This document shows, in pieces, positions 19,121 to 29,303 of a stretch of DNA of 64,000 nt. The notes beneath the pieces are model-generated. The model searched no databases, was not told where the DNA came from, and saw only the letters and a program-made list of their open reading frames with translations. Both the position numbers and the translations under genes were made by a program. Positions within the stretch are counted from its first letter, which is position 1. Every line of letters starts with the position of its first letter. Origin of the DNA: Zizania palustris (taxonomy: Eukaryota; Streptophyta; Magnoliopsida; Poales; Poaceae). The stretch is from assembly GCA_019279435.1 (NCBI GenBank), contig JAAALK010000082.1, positions 79,084,989 to 79,148,988 of the forward strand, in the 5' to 3' direction.

Positions 19121-21580
19121 ATGGATAGAGGCAGTAAAATTCCTCTGTTCGATGGGACTGATTTTGCATACTGGAAGGTGCGCATGGAGGCTTACTTGTT
19201 AAGCCAAGGAAATGCAATTTGGGAGATTGTGGACTCACAATACTCCATCCCTGATACTCGCACCACTCAAAAAGAAAAAGATCAGTATAATGCCAACTCC
19301 AAGGCTAGGAATATACTGTTCATTGGTTTGAGCCGGAGTGAGTTTGATAGGGTGCATCACCTTAGGACTGCTAGGGAGATTTGGACAACACTCACTATTT
19401 TTCATGAGGGCTCTACACAGATTAAGGCCAGGCGCCAAAGCACATACAACCAACAGTATCAGCTGTTTGTGCAGGCACCTGGTGAATCTATAGATGCCAT
19501 GTTTTCTCGCTTTGATGCGATAGTGAGTAACTTGCGATCCAACGGGATGCTTGCTTACAATGATCATGATAGGGCTATCAAGCTTCTCTATGCTCTTGAC
19601 CGTAGCATATGGGAAGTAAAGATATCCAGCATTGAGGAGTCCGCAGGTTATGACACATTGACCTGTGATGAGCTCTTCAGCAAGCTGAAGTCCACAGAGA
19701 TTGCCAAGGCATCTCTTGCAGTGCACAGAAGCTCCTTGCCACAACCATTGGCATTGGTTTCTAGCACTAGCTGTGGCACCACTGCAGAACCAAGCACATC
19801 TGGCACTTGTGTTTTTGCAGATGGTTTTGCTTTGTCCTCCCTGGTCTCCGTCACAAAGGAGCAGGTGGACACTCTAGATGATGATGAGCTTGCTCTCATT
19901 GCCCGGAGGTTCACCCATTTTCATCATGAGAGACAGGATCAGAGGAGAAGTGGTTTTAGTGGTTGTTTTGAGTGTGGCGACACTTCTCACATCAAGGCCA
20001 ATTGCCCTAAGCTCAGAAAGAGAGATCAGAGTGAGCGCCCTAAATACCACAAGAAGGAGAGGAAGTCCTTTGTGAAGGGCAAGCGCGGCAAGGTGGCTAA
20101 GAAAGTAGCCAAGGCCGCTTCTAGAGCATTTGTTGCTGCTCTCAGCGACATCGACACTTCCTCAACTGAGGAGTCGAGCTCTGAGGAGGAGTCCCCAAGG
20201 AAGGAGGACAAGAAGGACAAGAAGGGACGAGACTTCACCGACCTTTGCTTCATGGCCGACAGCGATCACAGCGGTGATGAGCTTGACTCATCTGAGGTAC
20301 CTCTATCATCTGACCAACTATTAATTAAATTAGATGAGCTGAATGAAGTAGTTCTTGGTCATGATAGATTACTTGTGCAAGCCGCTAGAGAAAGAAAAGA
20401 CCTTAGACTTAGGCTAGAATCTGTTTCTACTGAATATACCATGCTTAAGTCTAAAGTTAATGATGCTGAATGTGAATCTTGTACTGTTGTTATGAGTGAG
20501 CTTGCTCAGTTGCGTTCTGTACATGCTCAAACTCTTTCCGAGCTTGAGACTGCACAGAAGCAGCTTTTGGAGGTGGATTCTAGACCTCATGATATTATTG
20601 GATGCATGAACTGTTCTTTATTACGCGAAAGCATTAATTTACGTGATAAGCATGTTCATGATTTAGAGGCTAGATTGGAGAGGGCCGGTAGTTCTAAGGA
20701 TGTGCAGCCTGTTTGTGACACATGCATTACCCTTAAGGACCAGCTAGGCACTGCTAGAGAGCGAGCTGAAAACCTCATGTCAGAAAATTAATACCTTCTT
20801 TCCGTGGTTAATAAATGCACTGAGGGAAAGGGTAGGATGGATTTGCTCTTGGCCAAGACCAAGATGTGTGCTGACAGAGCAGGGGTAGCTCTGGGTTTGG
20901 GTTTTGAGAGGATTCCTTCAGACAGTAAGACCAAAACTGTTTTTACCTCACCCACTACCTTAGAGAAAGAGAGAGCTCTGTTAGACACCCCTTCAGCCAA
21001 AAAGCCTACCCGACCACCAAAGAAAACTACACCTCCTGCCAAGAAAATCCCTCCCAAGAAAACCACTCAGCAGAAGCCCAAGGAGCATGTGAGAGTTGCT
21101 CCTGTGACCCATGAGAGTGCCCCTAGGAGAGTGTTTCACTGTTCTTACTGTCAGCGGGCGGGTCATTTGGTTGGGTTCTGTTTTTGTCGCATCAAGGATG
21201 AGCGACGCGCTCAGGCGATGAGTTACCAGGACATGCATTACCCATCTTTAGGTATGCATGAGTCTGAGTTTTACTATCGTCCTGCTTTTGAGGCTCCTCG
21301 TGCTTCTCGGAGAGGTTTTGCTCCTCGAGGTGTTCACCATGTTCCATATGGTGTTAGACCTCGGGCGAGTAGCTTTGTACCTCGTCAGAGTAGGAGACCT
21401 CGTCATGTTGTTCGATCACAGCATGTAGGTAGACCTCGCACTTTGCATCATTTCGATTTTCCTGTGCGTAGACCATCTACTTTTTCTGTGCCTACTACTC
21501 GGGTCACTCAGTGCTGGATGCCTCGTCATTATTTCACTCACCCCAGCACTGAGCGATCGAGATATTCTTATCTTGTGTAA
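19121..21580 (+). pseudogene. gag: TE6 gag, one internal stop
   Basis: Copia gag starting ATG 50 nt after the PBS. The N-terminus (FDGTDFAYWKVRMEAYLLSQ) and the UBN2-like capsid region (ARNILFIGLSRSEFDRV, QSTYNQQYQLFVQAPGESID) are followed by a CX2CX4HX4C knuckle (CFECGDTSHIKANC, about 19968-20010). A Lys/Ser/Glu-rich stretch and a coiled-coil-like segment come next. A second knuckle (CSYCQRAGHLVGFC) is at about 21142-21180. TAA at 20789-20791 interrupts the frame, which then continues to TAA 21578-21580. That second stop falls exactly at the gag-protease boundary. Confidence 0.9.
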
Positions 21581-24500
21581 GCGACAGATCGAGGCTTGGA
21601 GGGCACGTGGATCATGGACTCCGGTTGTTCGCGCCACATGACCGGAGATGCAGCATGGTTCTCCAGCCTCACCACAACCAAGCAAAGGGAACATATCACC
21701 TTCGGAAACAATCGAAGGAGTAGAGTGAAAGGTAAAGGTGTGGTAAGAATTAATTCGAATTTCACTCTCAAAGATGTTGCTTTGGTTGAAAACCTGGGAT
21801 ACAATTTGCTGTCGGTGTCTCAGTTGCTTGATGAGGGCTTCGAAGTGCGATTCCATCGCGATACTTCGCAAGTGCTCAATTCTGATGGCGTTGTGGTGTG
21901 TAAGATCTTTAGAGTTGGGAGAGTTTTTGGAGCTGATTTTTCAGAGTCATCTGGTTCTTCTCATTGTCTTGTTGCACATTCAACTTCTGAGCTTTGGAAG
22001 TGGCACAAGAGACTAGGGCATATGAGCTTTGAGTTGCTCGCTCGTTTGAGTGCCCTAGGCCTGATCCGAGGATTGCCCAAGCTCAAGTTTGAGAAGAATT
22101 TAGTTTGCACTCCTTGTCGACATGGAAAAATGATTGCTGCTTTGCATTCGCCAGTCACCACAGTGATGACTGAACAACCCGGAGAACTTCTCCATATGGA
22201 CATTGTAGGTCCTTCTCGGGTTAGTTCTTTAGGCGGCAAGTGGTATGTATTAGTTATTGTCGATGATTTCTCTCGCTACTCTTGGGTCTTCTTTCTTGCC
22301 AGCAAGGATGATGTTTCACTGAACTCCCAGGTGCATTGAAATTCATTCGAAGTGATAATGGCACCGAGTTCAAAAACAGTCTCTTTGTTGACTTTTGCAT
22401 GGAGCATGGCATAGAACATCAATTCTCTGCTCCGCGGGTTCCTCAACAGAACGATGTTGTTGAGAGGAAGAACCGCACTTTGGTTGAGATGGCTAGGACG
22501 ATGCTTGATGAGTATAGGACTCCTAGAAAATTCTGGGCTGAGGTCATGAACACTGCATGTTACATCTCAAACCGAATCTTCTTGCGCTCAATTTTAAATT
22601 TGACATCTTATGAGCTGCGTTTTGGGAGACAGCCCAAGGTTACTCATGTTCGAGTTTTTGGCTGTCGCTGCTTTATCCTAAAACGTGGTAATTTGGATAA
22701 ATTTGAGTCGCGCTCTTCTGACGGGATCTTTCTAGGTTACACTAATCATGGTCATTCTTATCGTGTTTATAATTTGGAAACTAACACTGTCATCGAGTCA
22801 TGTGATGTGACTTTTGATGAATCAACCCCCTCTGTTAGTTCTGCTTTTGAACAGGCAAATGAACACGACATGGAACAGACCTTATTCGAAGAAGAAGATC
22901 CCGAAGATTTCGAGGATGAACCCCTACTACCCTCGACATCAACCCCCGAAGCCGACCCCGCTTTGACCACTTCGGCACGAGGTCCCGAAGCGACTACCTC
23001 AACATCGGTCATCTTGGACCACTCCAACGCACAAGTTGAGGGGGAGACTGCATCCCGCCGCGAGGCTCCACATTATGTTCAAAGGATGCACCCTCCTGAG
23101 CAGATCATTGGTGAGCTTGATCAAAGGGTAACACGTTCTCATGCTCATTTCATTGATTCCGCTTTTGTTGCTTCTTTCGAGCCCTTAGATGTTAGTCATG
23201 CACTTTCTGATTCTAGTTGGATCAATGCCATGCATGAGGAACTTGAAATTTTGAGAGAAACCAAGTCTGGTCATTAGTTGATCCTCCACCAAATGTTCAT
23301 TTCATTGGAACAAAATGGATTTTCAAAAACAAACAAGGGGAGGATGGGACTATAGTTAGAAATAAGGCTATACTTGTAGCTTAGGGCTTTTCTCAACTAG
23401 AAGGGATTGATTTTACTGAAACTTTTGCACCTGTTGCTCGCCTTGAGGCCATTAGGATTTTGCTTGCCTTTGCGACATCCCGGGGATTCAAACTCTATCA
23501 AATGGATGTCAAAAGTGCTTTTCTTAATGGCTTCATAGGTGAAGATGTTTATGTAAAACAACCCCTTAGTTTTGAAAACCCCAAGTACCCACATAAAGTC
23601 CTTAAACTTCATAAGGCTCTTTATGGACTCAAGCAGGCCCCTCGGGCTTGGTATGATAGACTTAAGTCTTTTCTGCTTGAGCGAGGGTATTTGATGGGCT
23701 CTGTTGATAAAACACTGTTTACTCTCAAGCATGGCAAAGATTTCCTCCTAGTTCAGATTTATGTGGATGATATCATCTTTGGTGGCTCTTCTTATGCTTT
23801 GGTTGCCGAGTTTGCAGATACCATGAGAAGAGAATTTGAGATGTCGATGATGGGTGAACTCACCTTTTTCCTTGGTTTGCAAATCAAGCAAAGCATACAA
23901 GGTACTTTTGTCCACCAGACAAAGTACACCAAGGACCTGCTCAAGAAGTTTGACATGGCTGATGCGAAGCCCCTCGCCACTCCAATGGCTATATCTGTAG
24001 CATTGGACCCTGACGAAGATGGAGAAGCCGTAGATCAGAAGGAGTTCCGAAGCATGATCGGCTCTCTCCTCTACTTGACTGCTACGAGGCCAGATATACA
24101 CTTCGTTGTGTGTCTGTGCGCTCGTTTTCAGGCTTCACCACGCGCTTCGCACAGCCAAGCGGTCAAGCGCATCCTAAGGTATCTCAAACATACCCTCGAA
24201 TTTGGCATATGGTATTCAGCATCTTCATCTTTATGTCTTCGAGGTTATTCCGATGCGGATTTTGCTGGGTGTAGGATTGATAGGAAGAGTACCTCTGGTA
24301 CTTGTCATTTTCTGGGTACTTCTTTGGTTTGCTGGTCTTCCCGCAAACAGTCTAGTGTTGCACAATCAACGGCTGAGGCCGAATATGTTGCTGCAGCTAG
24401 CTGTTGCTCTCAGATTCTGTGGATGACTTCCACTTTGCGGGATTTCGGGTTAGAATATAAGAGTGTTCCACTTTTCTGTGATAACACTAGTGCTATTTGT

Positions 24501-24713
24501 ATAGCAAACAACCTGGTTCAGCACTCCAGAACCAAACACATTGATGTGCGATATCATTTTCTCAGAGATCACAATGAGAAGGGTGATATTGAACTTCAAT
24601 ATGTTGATACCCAACACCAGCTAGCCGATATTTTCACAAAACCCCTCGATGCTTCTCGATTTGCTTACTTGCGTGGGGAACTTGGTATTTGTCACCCTTA
24701 CGGCATTTTGTGA
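21581..24713 (+). pseudogene. pol: TE6 pol: protease, integrase, RT, RNase H
   Basis: Protease WIMDSGCSRHMTG (Asp at about 21617). GAG-pre-integrase (LWKWHKRLGHMSFELLARL) and integrase (LLHMDIVGPSR, about 22190) follow. A deletion near 22325 removes sequence between the first and second catalytic Asp and shifts the frame. SDNGTEF and NDVVERKNRTL (Glu) follow in the new frame. A second frameshift near 23265 and a TAG near 23381 precede RT. RT motifs are QMDVKSAFLNGF, LYGLKQAPRAWYDRL and YVDDIIFGG (about 23760). RNase H has YSDADFAGCRIDRKSTSGTC, AEAEYVAA and HIDVRYHFLRD. RT-RNase H from 23460 to the stop at 24711 is fully open. Confidence 0.92.
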
Positions 24714-25870
24714 GGGGGAGCAGTTTTAGATGGATGTGCATTTGCTAATTGTGTGTTGAAATTGCATTTACATCTTTTGCACTTATATGCCTGATTATAA
24801 TCCATGACATCATAATAGCTCAGCTCTTTTTAATTTATCTGAAACATTCATATGCATGATGTTTTCTTTTTAAAATTAAATCGTGCTCACTGCTTAGTCT
24901 TGAATCTAGCATGTTTAGGTAGGACTGCTTTTAGCTATCTTTTATCTACTTGATAGCAAGACACATTTCTTTGGATGCTCAAAATTGCAACTTGAAAAAT
25001 TGTTCTATTTTTTCATGGATATTCATAAAGTGCCATCAAATTGGTTCACTTAGTTAAAATCAAAAACTCCATGATTTGCATGCTTCAAGTTAAAAGATCT
25101 AGGAGGATTTGTTTGTCGCACTACCCTATTCTAGACTGCTTACCATTGCACATTGGTCTGAACTGGAATAATGTAGTGTATGCCAAAATCATTGCTTTAA
25201 GATTCTAATGGCTTTCATGCCTAGGCTTGGCCGGATTGGAAAGTATAAGGTGGACAAACAAATAACCCCTGGCACTAAGAAAAGAACAACAAAATTCAGT
25301 GATCATCAAGTTTGCTTTTCATGCTCCATTTGAACTGGACTTGTCTGTCTAGAGTAGAAATTGACTAGCTTTGCGCAGTCCTTGCTTTTACTTGTCTAGT
25401 TTCCTTGACTAAGTGGTGATGCTTTTATTTCAAAAATGATCAAATCACATGCTTCATCATGTTTTAGAGAATGTTAATTTGAGCTAAGCCCATGATCATT
25501 GGTGTTATTATTGTCATATTTTTGCTTTATATGTCTTTGCAATTCTGCTCATTTCCAAGCTATGCATCCTTTTCATGCTCCTTGATGCTTGCATTGCCAA
25601 AGGGGGAGAGACTTGCTACGTTCTCTGCCGCAAGGGGGTATAATTTCCAAAGGGGGAGAAGGTTCTCTGTTGAAAAAGGGGGAAAATTAACTCAGGGGGA
25701 GTTTTTATCTTGAAAATGGGAGATTTGCCGAAGGGGCTTTTTAGAAAGGGGGAGGAAAATTCTTTTGTCAAGTGACATGATTTGGCTCTTTTCTGAGTTT
25801 TTATGGTCACTTATGTGCTGAAAGTTTTTAAATTTTCTTGGATTTAATGTTGGTTGTCAATGCACTCATC
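24714..25870 (+). other. TE6 3' noncoding tail with conserved block and repeated polypurine tracts
   Basis: No ORF above about 73 codons, so no env-like gene survives. A block at about 25172-25275 (GTGTATGCC..., then AATAACCCCTGGCAC) is shared with TE8 (60289-60390) and, on the other strand, TE4 (about 38056-38160). From about 25600 several AAGGGGGAG-like boxes precede the real polypurine tract. Confidence 0.75.
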
Positions 25871-25880
25871 AAGGGGGAGA
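25600..25880 (+). other. TE6 polypurine tract cluster; functional tract 25871-25880
   Basis: AAAGGGGGAGA-type boxes occur near 25602, 25650, 25673, 25694 and 25745. The last, AAGGGGGAGA at 25871-25880, is one base from the 3' LTR. Extra upstream tracts are a known Sirevirus feature. Confidence 0.85.
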
Positions 25881-25881
25881 T

Positions 25882-27864
25882 TGAGAAACCAAGTGTTGGT
25901 TTCGGTGCTAGTGATGAGTGATTGACAGGCTTTTACCCCAAGGTTCGAAGGGGTACCTCCGAAGGGGGTTCGAAGGTTGGACCTCCGAAGGGTGTTCGGA
26001 GGTGGTTTCACCGAAGGGTGTTCGGTAGTTTGGTTGCTGCAGCTGTGGCAGCGGAGTGTGCCTGTCGGAGGGGTCCGACAGTACACGATGACTGGGTGTG
26101 TACCGAAGGCTTCGGTACTTTGGGCGGTACACCGGAGTGTGTGCCGGAGGTTGCTAACCCGGAGAGGTCTCCGGAGTACTGGATACACTTGTCTGCTTAT
26201 CTGTGGTGCGCAGGGACTTCGGAGGGGACGGACAGGTTCGCGGCAGGTGAACTTGGGTCAAGCGGGAGGCTTGATGCTAGGGGAGCAGGGAGCTCCGTCA
26301 CGGTGGCTGCGAAGGGGTCTGGGTCGGTCCTCGGGTCGAGGTGCGCCAGGTGAAGGCAGAGAGTGCGGAGTGTGGCTCCGGCTGAAGGTACTCCGAGACA
26401 AAGTCCTCGGAGGTGAGGCACTTCGAAGGTACTCCGAATGGAGTGACTTCGGAGTTGGATGGATCAAGTCCTCTGCGGAGGCAAGGAGTTCGAAGTGTGC
26501 TCTGGAGGGAGACATTCGAAGGGTACCCGACGAAGGTCTCAGAAGTCGAGGCGCATCGAAGGCATGGTCCGGGTGAGGCTCGTCGAGAAGTGTGCTCTGG
26601 GAGAGACACTGTGACGAAGTGCTCATGGAATGCTTCGTGCGGAGGCCTTGGACGAAGGAGGGACTTTGAAGGGTGATACTCCGAAGGTGGGGCTTCGGAG
26701 TGTGGTTGTCTTGTGGTACTTCGACCTGCATGGCTTCGGTACACGGACTGACGGAGTTCGAGCTGGGCGGAAGCTGCGAAGCCGTGGTGGTCCACTCCGG
26801 AGGTGTTGGTGCGAAGGCCCAAGGGCTTTGACGGCTTCGGCTCAAAACCGTCACTGTATCGACGGCTGACTTCGGTGAAGCGAAGGCCATCTGGCTCAAG
26901 GCTTCTCACCGAAGCTACCGCACCCCTCGCGTGCGAATGGGGGCTTCGGAAAGGTCAAAGGCTGCAAGTCTGATAGTGTCTGCTCTGCAAAAAGCTGGCG
27001 CTGTCCCCTCTGCAAAGGCTGACAGAGAAGCCTCCAATAAAGTTGACTACCTTTTGTACCCCTCAGTTCTGTAGAGACAAAACCAATGTAAACCCTAGGG
27101 GTAAAGTAGTCAATTCCTTTGGGTGAACTGTGGGCTATAAATATGGGGGCTCGGTAGGTAACATTTAACACTTTGAGCATTTACTGTTGAGCTCCTGTAC
27201 TAGCCACACACTTCGTTGTATTCATCCAGAGTTCAATTTTATTGTGTTCCTTGTTCAAGCGGTGAAGCCCTGCTTCTGTGTGCTTTTTGCTTGAGCTTGT
27301 TTTACATACCTCGCTAGTTGTAGTGCACCGAAGCCTGTCTAGGCGAAGGGTGTTTTGTGCAAAGTGTGTTTTTCAGTGTGCTGTCGCTCTGTGTAACAGG
27401 AGGCGAGACCTCGCTGCTTACTAGCGAAGCCCTGATCGAAGCCCGTGTTTTTATCGTGTCTGTGACTCTAGCGAAGTCTGTCAGTGTGCGTTTATACCTT
27501 CGTGTACGAAGCCCAGCACCAGTTGTTGCTGCCAAGTACTTGGTCGAAGTCCTCAGTGGGGCGTCCACTCTTGCGAAGGGTGAAGTGCGAAGCCTGCTCG
27601 AAGCACCCTGTGTGCGGAGCCTGCACTGACTTAGCAGTGTAGATTTTCGAGGGTTGTAAGTGGAGCGAAGTCTTCTTGGCTTCGAACTTTTGGTCCTGCG
27701 AAGCCTGTGTTCGGAGCTGTCAAAACACCTCCGAACCAGACCTTCGAAGGTAGTGTTCGAAGCCTGTTCCGCAGAAGACAGAACTAAAACCGAAGGCTAG
27801 TTTTTAGCCCGAAATTTTAAAAGCTCCCATTCACCCCCCTCTGGTCGCCGTTTCCGGTCCAACA
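25882..27864 (+). repeat. TE6 3' LTR
   Basis: 1983 bp, nearly identical to 17078-19056 with scattered substitutions and a few small indels (for example near 26117). Followed by TSD AGATG. Confidence 0.95.
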
Positions 27865-27869
27865 AGATG

Positions 27870-29298
27870 CTTTCGGTGCAATTCATATTAATTTATCATA
27901 CTTTTACATTAAGAGAAGTTTTGGTCCAAGCTTTAGCTGCAACCTTGTGGTCCATCTTCCAGGTTGACCGGAAAACTTCCCAGGCCGAGTCTACATTCGG
28001 TGAAGGATGCAACAAGTCCTCGGAGGCAAAGCTTCCGGGCGTCGAACCCCCGACTGGAGCGATAGGAATCTGAAGGGCTTCGAGGTGGCAGAGAACTCCA
28101 ATTCCGGCACACTGTCTGGAGATCTCTCCATACCGGACACCAGAGCTCATCATTAGTGACGCCGCCACTTGGATCCTCTCCAGCTTCCGGTCGAGGGGCT
28201 CGCTGGCCACAGCAGAAGACGAAGGGAACATGGTGCCAAAATATTCCAAGGTACCCTAAAGGGCATCCAAGGTACGTTCTGCTACATTGGCATTCTTCTT
28301 CTCTACCGTCTCTAGCCTCGCAGCGGTAGCAGACACTTCGGCCATCTAGGACAGCAAGGAGCTCTTCAGGGCCATCGCTTGCTTGAGAGAGCCCTGGAGC
28401 TCTACCAATTGGGTGCTCGAAGTAGCCGCCACCTGCCAGAGCTTCTCAACCTCCGCACGGAGCACCAAGCACTCGGCTTCAACTTCTTGGGCTGAAGTCC
28501 AGAGTGCGTCGCTGTCCTGCCTTGCGAGTCGGAGGGCTTCGTCGGCTTTGGCCCTAGCCCTCCGTTCTTCGAGGACTTCTTCCTCCAACCGAAGTGCTCT
28601 CTCTTTGGAGCCCTTGAGCGTGGCTTGGAGGGTGGTAACCTTCCATTTGAGTCGATTGGTTTCGACCTCATTGGAAGTCGCTGCCGCTCTAGCTTCGCTT
28701 AGAATAGAGACCAAGTCGGAGTTGGCAACTTCCTGGCTTTTCTCTGACAAAGGCTCTAGGAGCGCCTGGAGGCCCGTTCGTTGCTCCAGAAACGGAGCCA
28801 GCAGAGGAAGCCAAGATAGAGCTTGGCGATCATCTGTCGTTGCCTCTTCCTCCAAGTTTCTTGCCGAAGGCTCGTTGGAAGAGGGTGTCATCGTCGGGCC
28901 GAGAGGGAGTCCGAGGCTTGACATGCTTTTGCCCCTCCCCGGCACGAAGACAGGAGGCTCGACTCCGGTGGAGGTAGCTCCTCCTTCGGCGGCTACCCCT
29001 TCGGCTAGAGCCGGACCGGTAGGAATGGCTCCAGCCACTGCAGCCGCATCAGCAGGGATGGCCTCGGCCACCGGAGCCACCCCGGCGGAAACGCCCCCCG
29101 CCACTGGGGCCGGGGTGTCTAGTGGAGTCGAGGTGTCCATCGAAACCACAACCCGAAAAGAAGCTGGAGCTTCGTGTGCCACCGGGGCTTCGTCGCCCCT
29201 CGATGTACCTGCGGCATCAAGGTATTTGGTGAACATTTACAAGTAAAAATTGTTACAGGAATTTGACAAAGACAAAAGATTCGAAGTATACCTTTCGA
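27870..29298 (-). pseudogene. TE1 antisense gene, 3' half (exon 3-4 equivalent)
   Basis: Minus-strand coding sequence homologous to TE2 antisense exons 3-4. A donor at 29291/29292 (CGAAAG|GTATACTTCG) and acceptor GATGCCGCAG give an 83-bp intron 29209-29291. The exon runs from 29208 in the expected phase. It encodes an Ala/Pro/Thr-rich linker, LLAPFLEQRTGLQALLEPLS, a long coiled coil (KERALRLEEEVLEERRARAK) and LEYFGTM...GVRYGEISRQ. No counterpart of TE2 intron 3 is seen; TE1 is about 20 codons shorter there. TAG at 28346 and TAG near 28257 interrupt it. The terminal exon is not recognisable beyond TE6. Confidence 0.8.
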
Positions 29299-29303
29299 GG
29301 CAC
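29299..29303 (+). repeat. TSD GGCAC, left copy for TE3
   Basis: GGCAC precedes the TGTGGCG start of TE3 and recurs at 53441-53445 after its TTACA end. Joining them restores antisense exon 2 of TE1 in the correct phase. Confidence 0.95.

Larger units (their letters stand above)
17078..27864 (+). mobile_element. TE6: Copia (Sirevirus-like) retrotransposon
   Basis: 10.8 kb, bounded by LTRs of 1979 and 1983 bp (TGAGAAACC...TCCAACA) and TSD AGATG (17073-17077 and 27865-27869). It has an initiator-Met PBS, gag with two zinc knuckles, protease-integrase-RT-RNase H order (Copia), a 1.15-kb noncoding tail with repeated polypurine tracts, and the 3' LTR. Long LTRs, the gag type and multiple polypurine tracts are Sirevirus characteristics. 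Its ORFs carry a few stops, frameshifts and one integrase deletion. It interrupts TE1 between the pol spacer and the antisense gene. Confidence 0.96.

Noticed and set aside
24714..25598. env-like gene expected in some Sireviruses
   Set aside because: No open frame longer than about 73 codons and no signal peptide, membrane segment or coiled coil recognised between pol and the polypurine tracts.
28383..29246. Plus-strand ORF of 287 codons
   Set aside because: It is the complement of the TE1 antisense coding exon. The minus-strand frame matches TE2 exons 3-4; the plus-strand frame has no homolog in TE2.
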